The notes: generated by a model from the letters alone, not told the origin. DNA of 64,000 nt from Deltaproteobacteria bacterium (GCA_021848385.1 JAJZUQ010000001.1:1-64000); one strand, 5' to 3'; shown: positions 6,813 through 15,615, counted from the stretch's first letter. Made by a program: numbers and translations.

Positions 6813-7871
6813 TCAGTCGACCCGCTGACGATAGGCATTCAGAAACCGGGCGTCCTCGTCATAGGTAACCGGGTAGATGAACGGCACCGGCTGCGGCTGC
6901 ATGGTGGTATCGACGTTTCTGAAGGTGAAGAGGCAGGAATTGGAGAGCGCCTTGTCGCCGACGCCCCGGGCAAACCGCTCGATGTCCGACTGGACAGTAA
7001 TGGTCGTCTTCCCGGTGTAGACCACCCGTGCGGAGAACTTCAGCTGGTCGCCGAGGAGCACCGGCTGGTTGAAATTGATCCTGTTCACCTGGCACGGCAC
7101 CACCCGGTCCGGTGCCACCATCTCGGCGGCCAGGGCGGCCAGTTCGTAGGCCCGCCGGATGAGATACCCGCCGAAAATGGTTTTCGGAACGTTTTCCTGT
7201 TCCGGATAGGCCCGCTGGATGGACTGGAGCACGAGAGCGCTGGCGCGGATGCCGCAGAACCCTTCCGTCTCCTGCTGCTTGTGCAGTTTCTTGAGGAGCA
7301 GGTATTCGTCGAGGGACGGCATCTCCTCGGCCTTGGCCAGGCTCTCCCGGTACACCTGCCGCCGCTGGTTGGCCTTTTCATACCGGCGCTTCTCGATGTC
7401 GAGGACGTAGTCGAGGGGCGGCAGGGAGAGGCTCCGTGCCTGTCCCCCGTCGGTGGAACGGGCCACCATGGTGAAATAGGCGGTGGCCACATGCCCCGAA
7501 CCCGGCCCCAGATGTTCAATCCGGATGCCGACTTCGAGGGACGATTTCCCCACGTGGTTGATCTGGGCCGAGAAAACCAGGTCGTGTTTCGTATCGGCCG
7601 GGTGTCGCACGACCACGCTGTCGATGGCGGCAGTGACGACCCTGGCGTCGGGATGGAACCTGTTGACGTACGCCAGGGCTGTGTTCTCGGCAACCTTGTC
7701 GAGGGTTTCAAGCAGCTTGCCGAAGCGGATGTTGCCGACTATATCCCGGTCGGTTGCGAGAAAGCGCCGTGCCAGTACAGGGTCGGTGGAAAAGGGGAGA
7801 ACCAGCAGATACCGTGTGTCGTGCGGCGTCAGTGCTTCGTCCGGCTTCGCGGCTGGATTGTCTGGAGTCAT
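6813..7871 (-). CDS. Acyl-CoA thioesterase with two hotdog domains
   Basis: A 352-residue protein with tandem hotdog folds of the BACH/BFIT acyl-CoA hydrolase type. The first spans about residues 30-150 (NIRFGKLLETLDKVAENTALAYV, the hotdog helix, then VVRHPADTKHDLVFSAQINHVG). The second spans about 190-330 (IFGGYLIRRAYELAALAAEMVA, then NQPVLLGDQLKFSARVVYTG). It should hydrolyse acyl-CoA thioesters in the cytoplasm; chain-length preference is not readable. GGGGA precedes an ATG at 7871; a start five codons upstream at 7886 lacks a ribosome site. It lies downstream of fprA on the same strand with a 30-46 base gap. Confidence 0.8.
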   Translation of the reverse strand: MTPDNPAAKPDEALTPHDTRYLLVLPFSTDPVLARRFLATDRDIVGNIRFGKLLETLDKVAENTALAYVNRFHPDARVVTAAIDSVVVRHPADTKHDLVFSAQINHVGKSSLEVGIRIEHLGPGSGHVATAYFTMVARSTDGGQARSLSLPPLDYVLDIEKRRYEKANQRRQVYRESLAKAEEMPSLDEYLLLKKLHKQQETEGFCGIRASALVLQSIQRAYPEQENVPKTIFGGYLIRRAYELAALAAEMVAPDRVVPCQVNRINFNQPVLLGDQLKFSARVVYTGKTTITVQSDIERFARGVGDKALSNSCLFTFRNVDTTMQPQPVPFIYPVTYDEDARFLNAYRQRVD

Positions 7872-7917
7872 CTGTTCATTCCCCATGGATTCACGTTAGC
7901 TGCGTTGATGATGACCG

Positions 7918-9105
7918 CTACTTCTTCACTACTTCCTCGGCGATGGTCCGTCCCAGAAGTTCGCACTGTTCCAGCGCCTCCGGACGGGGAGTGAAGGGTG
8001 CCCGGACAAAGGGAACCGGCAGCTTGAAGTTGAGCCCCTTGAGGCGCTCCTCGGCTATTTTGCACGCTTCGCCGCTCCAGCCATAGCTGCCGAAGACGGC
8101 GGCAAGTGAGCTCTTCAGCCTGACCGATGATAGATAGGCAAGCACGTCCCACATCGGCTTGGGGATATCCCGGTTAATGGTGGGAATACCAAAGATCAGG
8201 GCGTCCGCCTCCTCCATGTGGTCGCGGATTTCGTCGGCAGTGAGATGGTTGATGTGGTAGGTGAGCACATCCACCCCCGGCAGAGCCGCTCCCTTGGCGA
8301 CGGCCGCCGCCATCTTTTCCGTGTTGCCATGGGGGGAGAGATAGAAGATCACCACCCTTTTCCCTCCGGCAACCGGCTGGCACCAGGTCTCGTAGTAGCC
8401 GATATATTTCAACGGGTCGGAGCGAAGCACCGGGCCGTGGGAGGGGCAGACAACCTCGATCCGCTCACCCTTGATCTTGGCGATGGCCGCCAGCGCCCGG
8501 TCCTTGAAGGGGCGCATGATGCAGTCGAAGTAAAACTGCATGTCCTTGAGGTATTCGGGCAATTCGTCGTTGAAGATGGACGGGCCACAGTAATGGGCAC
8601 CGAAGGCGTCACAGGTAAAGAGGACACCATCCTCCTCCAGGAGGGTAAACATGGTGTCTGGCCAGTGGAGGAACGGGGCGACGATGAAGCGGACATGCCT
8701 CCCCCCCAGATCGATCACCTCCCCGTCCTTGACGATGTGGGCGGTAAAATCGGTGTGGATCAGGTTCTTGAGGAAGGTGTTGGCAGCCTGGGTGGAGACC
8801 ACGGTCGCCTTGATGCAGTGCCTGAGCATGAAGGCGAGCGACCCGGAGTGGTCCGGCTCGGTGTGGTTGATGATGAAGTAGTCCACGTCGGCCGGGTCGA
8901 CAAGTTTTTTCACCTTGGCAAGAAACTCCTCGGCCCGCTCCTCCTTCACCGTATCGACGATGGCGATCTTGTCCTTCCCCTTGATGAGGTAGGAGTTGTA
9001 GGTGGTTCCCTGCTCCGTCGGGAAGAGGTCGTCAAAGGTGCGCAGGCCGGGGTCTTCTGCCCCTATCCAGTAGAGCCCCGGTTTTATCTCGATCACGTCG
9101 TTCAT
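7918..9105 (-). CDS. fprA: A-type flavodiiron protein (FprA/ROO family)
   Basis: A 395-residue flavodiiron protein. The metallo-beta-lactamase-like half carries the diiron ligands H81-x-E83-x-D85-H86 (NHTEPDHSG), then the histidine in PFLHWPD and the aspartate in FTCDAFGAH. The C-terminal half is a flavodoxin-like FMN domain (VVIFYLSPHGNTEKMA). These enzymes reduce O2 to water or NO to N2O using electrons from rubredoxin or a similar donor and protect anaerobes. No rubredoxin gene is adjacent. AGGAG precedes the ATG, and a promoter lies 50 bases upstream on the minus strand (9156-9184). Confidence 0.9.
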   Translation of the reverse strand: MNDVIEIKPGLYWIGAEDPGLRTFDDLFPTEQGTTYNSYLIKGKDKIAIVDTVKEERAEEFLAKVKKLVDPADVDYFIINHTEPDHSGSLAFMLRHCIKATVVSTQAANTFLKNLIHTDFTAHIVKDGEVIDLGGRHVRFIVAPFLHWPDTMFTLLEEDGVLFTCDAFGAHYCGPSIFNDELPEYLKDMQFYFDCIMRPFKDRALAAIAKIKGERIEVVCPSHGPVLRSDPLKYIGYYETWCQPVAGGKRVVIFYLSPHGNTEKMAAAVAKGAALPGVDVLTYHINHLTADEIRDHMEEADALIFGIPTINRDIPKPMWDVLAYLSSVRLKSSLAAVFGSYGWSGEACKIAEERLKGLNFKLPVPFVRAPFTPRPEALEQCELLGRTIAEEVVKK

Positions 9106-9516
9106 ATGCTAGTCTCCTTGTTTGTCGTTTGGTGCGTCAAAACTGCAGCGGTTAAATAATACCAAACTAGTCCTGTTTCGACAAGGGGGATGGCGCTCAT
9201 CCTTAAAACATTTGTCGCCAGGGCCCACGAACCGCACAGGGAAAATCCTCTCCTTGACTTGATTCGTGGCTTTCCGGTACTCTTATATTTTAACCTGTAG
9301 TCGGCAGTTGAACACTGCCTGCAGTCGTACTAAAGGGCTATTTCTGTAATTCTAGGCTCATTGCGCTGCAGCCGATCAACTCACCCTGCGGGTTCGGACA
9401 GGATCGGCTGCGGACGCTTCATTTCACCAAGAATTACGACGAAATACCCCTCAGGTACTCCTTCCGGCTGCATTCAACTGCCATTTTCAGGATTAACTGA
9501 ACGATGGGGAGTTTGC
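9106..9516. other. 411-bp divergent intergenic region fprA/ttcA
   Basis: The left part holds the minus-strand fprA promoter. The right part would be a leader of roughly 230 bases for ttcA: a weak candidate promoter TTGACT (9254-9259) with TACTCT (9278-9283), then an inverted repeat with perfect 10-bp arms (GCAGCCGATC at 9368-9377 and GATCGGCTGC at 9402-9411). No known riboswitch motif or open frame with a good start was seen. Confidence 0.4.
9156..9184 (-). promoter_or_regulatory. Sigma-70-type promoter of fprA
   Basis: On the minus strand TTGTCG (9179-9184) and TATTAT (9156-9161) are separated by 17 bases, about 50 bases upstream of the fprA start. The -10 matches the consensus at five of six positions. 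Confidence 0.55.
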
Positions 9517-10302
9517 GTGGCACTGATCGAGGACAAGCTGTACAAGCGGATCAAGAATGGCGTGGGAAGGGCAATAGCCGACTTCGGCCTGATCGAGGAG
9601 GGGGACCGGATAGCGGTTGCGGTCTCGGGGGGGAAGGACTCCTATACGCTGCTCCATATCCTGGCTGAACTGCAGCGGCGGGCCCCCGTAAAATACGACA
9701 TCATGGCAATCAATATCGACTCCGGCTATCCCGGCTTCCAGTCCGGCGTCATCGCCGAGCACCTGCGGGAACATGGCTTCACCCATCACATGGAGGCGAC
9801 CGAGCACTATGGCATCATCCAGGAGAAGCGGCGCCCCGGTTCTTCCTACTGCTCCATCTGCGCCCGGCTCAAGCGGGGGGTTCTCTACGGCCTCGCCCAG
9901 CGTTTCAACTGTAACAAGCTCGCCCTGGGTCACCACATGGACGACTTCGTGGAAACCCTGCTCCTGAACCAGTTTTTTGTCGGCTCGCTAAAGGCGATGG
10001 CACCGCGCATGCTGGCCGACAACGGCCAGACTACGGTTATCCGCCCCCTGGTCTACGTGGAAGAGGAGGACATTGTCACCTTCTCCCGCCTGAACCGCTT
10101 CCCGGTTGTCTGCTGCTGCTGCCCGGTCTGCGGCGTTGCCGACCAGCAGCGCAAGCGGATGAAGGAACTGCTGCACCACCTGGAGCAGGACATACCCCAC
10201 GTCAAGCGGAGCCTTTTGCGGGCACTTGCCAACGTGCAGCCACGGCACCTGCTCGACCCGCTGCTGCGCAAAGAGACCGGCGCCGATGGCTTGTCACCTT
10301 GA
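9517..10302 (+). CDS. ttcA: tRNA 2-thiocytidine synthetase TtcA-like protein
   Basis: A 261-residue ATP-dependent tRNA thiolase of the TtcA family. It has the PP-loop S37-G-G-K-D-S (residues 37-42), the conserved C112-x-x-C115 pair (YCSICARLKR), the GHHMDDFVET block, and a cysteine cluster CCCCPVCG (199-206) near the C-terminus. TtcA binds an Fe-S cluster and installs 2-thiocytidine at position 32 of certain tRNAs. A GTG start at 9517 is chosen because GGGGAG lies just upstream and the family begins at this point; an open frame back to 9361 has no such site. The four-cysteine run at 199-202 is unusual but seen in anaerobe members. Confidence 0.85.
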   Translation: MALIEDKLYKRIKNGVGRAIADFGLIEEGDRIAVAVSGGKDSYTLLHILAELQRRAPVKYDIMAINIDSGYPGFQSGVIAEHLREHGFTHHMEATEHYGIIQEKRRPGSSYCSICARLKRGVLYGLAQRFNCNKLALGHHMDDFVETLLLNQFFVGSLKAMAPRMLADNGQTTVIRPLVYVEEEDIVTFSRLNRFPVVCCCCPVCGVADQQRKRMKELLHHLEQDIPHVKRSLLRALANVQPRHLLDPLLRKETGADGLSP

Positions 10303-10426
10303 CGGCTGCCTTGACCGCGGCCCGGACTTTCACCCGGCTCCGCCGACGATCGCGCCAGCTGTCCACAACCGCCAGATATCCACAGTACAGCACCAGTCCC
10401 GCTCCGAACACCACCATAGGTTCCAT
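10202..10426 (-). CDS. Possible small membrane protein, antisense to the ttcA 3' end
   Basis: A 74-residue frame starts at an ATG with a good ribosome site (GAGGTGA) in the gap after ttcA. It encodes one hydrophobic helix (MVVFGAGLVLYCGYLAVV) followed by a long, very basic tail. Its last third overlaps ttcA in antisense, and that part has low-complexity Ala/Arg composition. The start signals look genuine; the overlap makes it doubtful. No family recognised. Confidence 0.35.
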   Translation of the reverse strand: MEPMVVFGAGLVLYCGYLAVVDSWRDRRRSRVKVRAAVKAAVKVTSHRRRSLCAAAGRAGAVAARWQVPAKGSA

Positions 10427-10581
10427 GACGTCACCTCTTTCTTGATCTATGGTATAAGGATAGCAGATAGCTGCGACACAATACGTCGCAATGCATGCCC
10501 ATGCAGGATCTATTTTCCTTTTTATCCCCAACCTTTTGGGGAGCAGTAATCATTCTGTTGTGTCAGCAACCGGGAGCCATT

Positions 10582-11559
10582 ATGGGTAAACGTTTCATGC
10601 AACCGCTCCGGATCGCCGTGCAATGGGGATATCTCCTCTTCATGGTCTATCTCGGCGTGGAATTTTTCCGTTTCGTCCGCTACTGCCGCAGCGGCGGCGC
10701 TACCACCTTCGTTGCCCGACCGGATGGCGTGGAGGGTTTTCTCCCCATCTCTGCGCTGGTGAGCCTCAAGGAATGGCTGATGACGGGAGATATCAATCCG
10801 GTGCATCCAGCCGGCCTTGTCATCTTCCTCACCATCGTTGCCGTCTCCTTCGTCCTCAAGCGCTCCTTCTGTTCCTGGATCTGCCCGGTGGGCACCCTGT
10901 CGGAATTCCTCTGGAAGGGGGGGTTCGGCCTGTTCCACCGCAACTACCCTCCCCCACGCTGGCTGGACATGGCGCTGCGTGGCATCAAGTACCTGTTGCT
11001 CGCTTTCTTTCTCTACTCCATCCTCATGGTCATGGGGCCGGAACAGATCACCTCCTTTATCTATTCCGACTACAATAAGACCGCCGACGTGCGGATGCTC
11101 GATTTTTTTCTCAACCCCTCCCTGTTTTCTCTCGGGGTGATCCTTTTCCTCACACTTCTCTCCCTGCCGGTGCGTAACCCCTTTTGCCGCTTTCTTTGTC
11201 CCTACGGTGCCCTCGTCGGCCTCATTTCCATGGTTTCCCCCACCAAGGTAAGCCGCAATGGAGAACTTTGCGTCTCCTGCGGGGTCTGCACCCAGGTCTG
11301 CCCCTCCTACATCCCTGTCATGGCAAAGCGGCGGGTCCATTCGCCCGAATGCATCGGCTGCTGGCGCTGCATCAGCCATTGCCGCGCCGAGGGGGCACTG
11401 GAGATGAAACTGACCGGCGGAAAGATCATCGTTCCCGGCCTGCTGTTCGCGCTGCTGGTTGTACTTCTCTTCTGGGGGGGGACCATTTTGGGACGTCTGA
11501 CCGGACACTGGCATACGTCAGTTACGGTCCAGGAGTACATGCGGCTCCTGGGGCGGTAG
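10582..11559 (+). CDS. Polyferredoxin-like membrane protein (NapH/CcoG type)
   Basis: A 325-residue membrane protein with about five spans. It bears the two membrane-face cysteine motifs of NapH/RdxA-type proteins (SFCSWICPVGTL near residue 95 and FCRFLCPYGAL near 210), followed by two [4Fe-4S] ferredoxin motifs, CVSCGVCTQVCP and CIGCWRCISHC. Such proteins move electrons between quinol or periplasm and Fe-S partners. The ATG at 10582 with GGGAG upstream is preferred; an in-frame start at 10495 adds residues not typical of the family. The electron partner is not in the neighbourhood, so the specific role is open. Confidence 0.8.
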   Translation: MGKRFMQPLRIAVQWGYLLFMVYLGVEFFRFVRYCRSGGATTFVARPDGVEGFLPISALVSLKEWLMTGDINPVHPAGLVIFLTIVAVSFVLKRSFCSWICPVGTLSEFLWKGGFGLFHRNYPPPRWLDMALRGIKYLLLAFFLYSILMVMGPEQITSFIYSDYNKTADVRMLDFFLNPSLFSLGVILFLTLLSLPVRNPFCRFLCPYGALVGLISMVSPTKVSRNGELCVSCGVCTQVCPSYIPVMAKRRVHSPECIGCWRCISHCRAEGALEMKLTGGKIIVPGLLFALLVVLLFWGGTILGRLTGHWHTSVTVQEYMRLLGR

Positions 11560-11610
11560 GGCAGGCAATGATGCTCTGGCACGGTATACCGCGAAACCTT
11601 TAAAATCGAA

Positions 11611-11705
11611 TTAACAGGGATGCACAGGATGAACAGGATTAAGGTCAAAGGCTTTGATCGAAATGTTTTTCGTTTTTATCCTGTCTATCCTGTCCATCCC
11701 TGTTA
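11611..11705. repeat. Large imperfect hairpin repeat of ACAGGAT units
   Basis: The left arm (11611-11641) contains ACAGGGATGCACAGGATGAACAGGAT-type tandem units; the right arm (about 11675-11705) is its near-complement, TATCCTGTCTATCCTGTCC followed by ATCCCTGTTAA. A smaller inner hairpin (TCAAAG/CTTTGA) lies between. Such ACAGGAT-rich palindromes recur between genes in many deltaproteobacteria and may act as terminators or dispersed REP-like elements. Only one copy was noticed in this window. Confidence 0.75.
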
Positions 11706-11776
11706 AACAAGTTTTTAAGTTTTTATTTCTGTCTTTGTGCCCATGTGGTAGATAGCTTATTGTCGAGGATGTGTGG

Positions 11777-12694
11777 ATGACTGGCAAGCGCTACAACCCA
11801 TTTTCCGAGGAGCTGAAGCGGGTCTTCGGCTGCCGGGTACACCGGATTTCCGTGGATGCGGGTTTCACCTGCCCGAACCGTGACGGCACCGTGGGTTCGG
11901 GGGGATGCATCTACTGCGGTGGTGACGGCTCCGGTTCGTTCGGCATCGCACGTGACCTTTCCATTACCGGGCAATTGGAGGACGGCAAGGAGGTCATGGC
12001 CCGCAAATACAAGGCGGCACGGTTCATGGCCTACTTCCAGCCTTACTCCAACACCTATGCAACTGCCGAGGCGCTTCGCACCCTGTATGATGAGGCGCTG
12101 ACTGTCCCGGACGTGGTAGGCCTCATTGTCGGGACCCGCCCGGACTGCCTTCCCGCCGATGTCCTTGACCTTCTCGTCGGCTACCACCGGCGCACTTACT
12201 TCTGGCTTGAGTTGGGGATCCAGACGTTCCACGACAGGACCCTGTCGCTCATCAGACGCGGGCACGACGCAGCTGCGTCAATAACGGCCATCCAATCTGC
12301 AAGATCCCTCGGCTTGCGGGTCTGCACCCACGTAATCCTCGGTCTGCCTGGCGAGAACCGCGATGATATGCTGTCAACAGCCGGGTTACTGAACGATCTG
12401 GGTGTGAACGGGGTAAAGCTCCATCTCTGCCACGTTATGGCAGGAACGGAGCTGGCGAATCTGTATGAACGAGGGGAGGTTCGGCTGCTTGACCAGGACG
12501 AATACGTGGAGCTTGTTTGCGACTTTCTTGAGCGGCTGGATCCTTCGATATGCATCCACCGCCTTACCGGAGACGGTGGCCGTGACCATCTGGTTGCGCC
12601 TCAATGGTCGACGGCAAAGTTCGAAGTGCTGAACGCAATCGACAGGGAGATGGAAAGGCGGGATTCGATGCAAGGGAAGAGGATTGAGTCATAG
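11777..12694 (+). CDS. TIGR01212 (YhcC) family radical SAM protein
   Basis: A 305-residue radical SAM enzyme of the TIGR01212/YhcC family: C32-PNRDGTVGSGG-C44-IY-C47 is the family's extended cluster motif. Further family blocks are TRPDCLP, LELGIQTFHDRTL and THVILGLPGE. These proteins have a cobalamin-independent SAM core; some act on tRNA or sulfur chemistry, but the reaction is unknown. The ATG at 11777 has CGAGGA at 11764-11769; a GTG two codons upstream is also possible. Length is normal. Confidence 0.85.
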   Translation: MTGKRYNPFSEELKRVFGCRVHRISVDAGFTCPNRDGTVGSGGCIYCGGDGSGSFGIARDLSITGQLEDGKEVMARKYKAARFMAYFQPYSNTYATAEALRTLYDEALTVPDVVGLIVGTRPDCLPADVLDLLVGYHRRTYFWLELGIQTFHDRTLSLIRRGHDAAASITAIQSARSLGLRVCTHVILGLPGENRDDMLSTAGLLNDLGVNGVKLHLCHVMAGTELANLYERGEVRLLDQDEYVELVCDFLERLDPSICIHRLTGDGGRDHLVAPQWSTAKFEVLNAIDREMERRDSMQGKRIES

Positions 12695-12857
12695 AGGCTC
12701 GTCCATATACGTCCCCATGGGCAGCAAAATATTCGAATAAACCGGATGCCATTGCAGCACGCTCCGCAGTCCGTCTTGATGCTGTTGCCTGTTATCATGA
12801 TAATTGCGGGATTGGGAAAGTTGCGGAGATCGGTTGAACTGATGATGGTCCCATTTG

Positions 12858-13307
12858 TTACTTTAACTCAGACAGATCCACCTTGAATCCCTCGAATGTG
12901 GGAAGTACCTCCTCTTCATCATCTTCGTGGTAGTAGACGTAGACCAGTTCGATGCTGGCCGGCTTCTTTCCCGGCGGTACCGGCAGGGAGAGCCCTTGGT
13001 GGAGAAAGGTACCAGGCTCGATAGTCGTAGGGAAAAAAGCGAACGTGGCGCGGCCGAGTTCTTCACCCGTTGCGGAAATATGCCGCGCCCGTAACTCCAG
13101 GTTCCGGACAGGCTTGGGACCTATTGCTCGAATACCTCCGGTGACGGAAAGCTGGTCGCCGTTTTTCCAGACCCGCCACATTACGACAATTTCCTTGAAC
13201 TCGCGGGCACCGGATAAACCCGGGCCGTCATTCCCGGCTTTTGCGGAAGCATCTATGAATACTCCACCCAAAAAGAGAATAAGGAGTACAATGGTTACTT
13301 TCTTCAC
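12858..13307 (-). CDS. Exported protein of unknown function
   Basis: A 149-residue protein with a clear signal peptide (VKKVTIVLLILFLGGVFIDA, cut near residue 22). The rest resembles a beta-sandwich: VVMWRVWKNGDQLSVTGGIR, LELRARHISATGEELGRATF, PASIELVYVYYHE, then an acidic stretch. A GTG at 13307 preceded by GAGGGG is the likely start; longer in-frame starts would put the signal peptide inside the protein. It sits 19 bases after a small coiled-coil gene and is probably co-transcribed. No family recognised. Confidence 0.65.
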   Translation of the reverse strand: MKKVTIVLLILFLGGVFIDASAKAGNDGPGLSGAREFKEIVVMWRVWKNGDQLSVTGGIRAIGPKPVRNLELRARHISATGEELGRATFAFFPTTIEPGTFLHQGLSLPVPPGKKPASIELVYVYYHEDDEEEVLPTFEGFKVDLSELK

Positions 13308-13326
13308 AATGTACCGCCCCTCTCTT

Positions 13327-13524
13327 TCAGCGATACTGAAGTATCTCCAGCAGGTGCTCATACTCTTCCAGTTGCCTTTCGAGGGTACTAAGCTCGCCGG
13401 GTGTATAGACCCGGTCACCCTTCCCAATTTCGCGCCGTAGCCGTTCGATTCGCTCGGTGAGGGTGTCAGTCCTCCGGGGGCTTGGTATGTCACCGAGCAG
13501 TTCACGGTCTTTTTCGTCAGCCAT
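13327..13524 (-). CDS. Small coiled-coil protein of unknown function
   Basis: A 65-residue, highly charged protein (MADEKDRELLGDIPSPRRTD, then TERIERLRREIGKG and TLERQLEEYEHLLEILQ). Two heptad-like helical stretches suggest a short coiled coil or helical hairpin. The ATG at 13524 follows GGTGAGAG. It lies between the DUF2019-like gene and the exported protein on the same strand, so the three may form an operon. No function can be assigned. Confidence 0.55.
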   Translation of the reverse strand: MADEKDRELLGDIPSPRRTDTLTERIERLRREIGKGDRVYTPGELSTLERQLEEYEHLLEILQYR

Positions 13525-13612
13525 TTCTCTCACCCCATATCTACAGACTGTGAGTATACCAACTTTTTGCTCACCCACCAGAAGCAACAGACTGCCTGTC
13601 GGAAGCTGAAGC

Positions 13613-13960
13613 TTACCCCCACTCCCCCTTTTCCCAGCGTTCAATTGCGCAACCGGCTCGAAATCCAAGAAGAGTCGGTTCTTGTGCAACCCTGCGCAGC
13701 ACAGACAGGGCATGTTCTGGGTTGTATGGGAGCAGGTAGACTGCGGCCATCCCCGCTACTGCCGCCTCTGGGCTGAGGGAGAGGGCCTCAAGTTTCTGTT
13801 CTCCTTCCTTACCTTCTGCAAGTATGCTTGCTGCAAGCCGGGCAAGGATATCCGCCTGGCGATTTGCCGTTTCTTCATCAAGAGACTCCATCGCCTGATC
13901 ATGGCTCCGGGCAGACCTGGTAAATCGGTCAATCAAACGTTCCATCATCGATATTTCCAT
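13613..13960 (-). CDS. DUF2019-like small helical protein
   Basis: A 115-residue helical protein. Its second half (EAAVAGMAAVYLLPYNPEHA, then LSVLRRVAQEPTLLGFRAGCAIERWEKGEW) resembles DUF2019/HEAT-like proteins, in which a two-helix repeat counts residues around a YLLP-type turn. The start at 13960 is uncertain; an ATG four codons later (13948) is equally plausible because no strong ribosome site stands out. DUF2019 proteins are often found near toxin or contact-dependent genes as immunity-like proteins, but no toxin partner is visible here. Confidence 0.55.
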   Translation of the reverse strand: MEISMMERLIDRFTRSARSHDQAMESLDEETANRQADILARLAASILAEGKEGEQKLEALSLSPEAAVAGMAAVYLLPYNPEHALSVLRRVAQEPTLLGFRAGCAIERWEKGEWG

Positions 13961-14053
13961 ACACCATTTCCATTAAAACGTTGAGAATTCAGGGCACTCG
14001 AATTTGAGATCAGCATAAATGTAGAATAAGCGGAATTGTTAGTATGTAGAGGC

Positions 14054-14086
14054 ACAAAAAAACCCCTCTGCTGTTTGGCAGAGGGG
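14054..14086 (-). terminator. Terminator of the nuo operon
   Basis: CCCCTCTGC (14063-14071) pairs with GCAGAGGGG (14078-14086); on the minus strand the hairpin is followed by seven T residues. It lies 25 bases beyond the nuoN stop. Confidence 0.9.
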
Positions 14087-14110
14087 CTAGCGTTCTTATA
14101 ATGAGCCGGA

Positions 14111-15574
14111 CTAGAGGAGTATCGCTTTCTGTGCCAGCTGCAGGATTATGCTCGGCACGACTCCCGGCACGACCACACCAACCACAGAAATAGCGATGCA
14201 GAGGAGTACGGGAGGACTAAGCTTCATCCAGTCGAATTCTTCGACGGGGTCCTTCATATACATGAAGACCATGACCCGGAGGTAATAATAGCATGAAGCG
14301 GCGCTGTTAAGGACACCGATGATGACAAGCCAGATATACCCAGCCTTGAGGGCACTGGAAAAGAGGTAAAATTTACCAATGAAGCCGGCCGTGGGAGGTA
14401 TACCTGCCAGAGAAAAGAGGAAGAGCGCCATGACCATGGCGAGTACTGGGTGCTTTACGCTGAACCCGGCATAATCTTCGACGTTATTGTTCGGTTCACC
14501 TTTCTTGCCAACCAGGATGATGATGGCGAAGGCACCGATATTCATGAACGCATAGGAGAGCATATAAAAGAGTATACCGGCAGTTCCCTCGCCATTGCCT
14601 GCCGCAAAACCGACCAGGCAATACCCGGCATGGGCAATCGAGGAGTAGGCAAGCATCCGCTTGATATTGTTCTGGGTCAGGGCGATGACATTACCAACTG
14701 TCATGGTCAGTACCGCCAGTACCCAGAGCAGACTACTCCAATCAACGGCAAGTACCGGCATGGCAACCATGAGTACCCGGATGAAGGCGGCAAAGCCTGC
14801 AGCCTTCGGTCCGGCGGACATGAATGCGGTCATGGGGGTAGGTGCTCCCTCATAGACGTCAGGAGTCCACATGTGGAACGGAGCAGCCGCTACCTTGAAT
14901 GAGAAACCGGTCGCCATAAGGAGCATTCCGACAACAAACATCGGATTGGCAGAAAGGGTACCATCCTGAGCGGCAGCCGCTGCGATCCCGGCTATTTTGG
15001 TAGTACCGGTGGCACCATAGGTAAGTGCCATACCGTAAAGAAGGAACCCGGTTGAAAATGCGCCAAGGAGGAAATATTTGAGGCCAGCCTCGTTTGATTT
15101 TGTATCAGCACGCTTGAAGCCAGCCAGCACATAAAGGGAGACAGACAGAACTTCCAGACCGAGGAATATGGTCATCATGTCGGTACCGGATGACATGAGC
15201 ATCATACCGGCCGTGGCGAAGAGGATGAGCGGATAGAGTTCACCATGATTGCACTCTTCCTTGACCATATAGTGATCCGATATCAGGACCGCCAGCCCTG
15301 AGGAGATCAGGAATATCGCCTTAAAGAAGAGCGAGAAGTTATCCTGCAGGACTGAGCCGTTGAACCCCTCCTGAAGCGATAGCGGAGCGTTCCAACCGCT
15401 GACTACACTGAAAAAAGCGACGACAATTCCGACGAGGCTCAGGTACCCCAGGTAGGCCTTTTGCTCGCCGGGAACAAAGACATTGAGGAGCAGCAGCACC
15501 ATGGCAACAATCGACAGGATTGTCTCCGGCATGATTGCGGCGAAGTTTATGGCTGGCATAACGAGTGTTTCCAT
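14111..15574 (-). CDS. nuoN: NADH-quinone oxidoreductase subunit N
   Basis: A 487-residue antiporter-like membrane subunit of complex I, with about 14 hydrophobic spans. Conserved features include the lysine/histidine-lined channel region (YSSIAHAGYCLVG) and GGIPPTAGFIGKF-type C-terminal motif (SLAGIPPTAGFIGKFYLF). It pumps protons as part of the membrane arm. ATG at 15574 is preferred to a TTG one codon earlier, with GGAGG upstream. It is the last gene of the operon and is followed by a terminator. Confidence 0.95.
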   Translation of the reverse strand: METLVMPAINFAAIMPETILSIVAMVLLLLNVFVPGEQKAYLGYLSLVGIVVAFFSVVSGWNAPLSLQEGFNGSVLQDNFSLFFKAIFLISSGLAVLISDHYMVKEECNHGELYPLILFATAGMMLMSSGTDMMTIFLGLEVLSVSLYVLAGFKRADTKSNEAGLKYFLLGAFSTGFLLYGMALTYGATGTTKIAGIAAAAAQDGTLSANPMFVVGMLLMATGFSFKVAAAPFHMWTPDVYEGAPTPMTAFMSAGPKAAGFAAFIRVLMVAMPVLAVDWSSLLWVLAVLTMTVGNVIALTQNNIKRMLAYSSIAHAGYCLVGFAAGNGEGTAGILFYMLSYAFMNIGAFAIIILVGKKGEPNNNVEDYAGFSVKHPVLAMVMALFLFSLAGIPPTAGFIGKFYLFSSALKAGYIWLVIIGVLNSAASCYYYLRVMVFMYMKDPVEEFDWMKLSPPVLLCIAISVVGVVVPGVVPSIILQLAQKAILL

Positions 15575-15615
15575 CAAATATTTCCTCCGGTGACTATTCT
15601 GAAACCGTTAACGTG

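Noticed and set aside
8218-9159. Long plus-strand open frame opposite the flavodiiron gene
   Set aside because: It is the antisense of fprA; no ribosome site, no domain pattern, and the minus strand encodes clear metal motifs.
9368-9411. GEMM or other known riboswitch before ttcA
   Set aside because: Only a hairpin is present; the AAAGCC core and tetraloop-receptor strand of GEMM are absent.
10522-11514. 330-codon minus-strand frame
   Set aside because: Antisense of the polyferredoxin gene, with composition expected from a GC-rich shadow.
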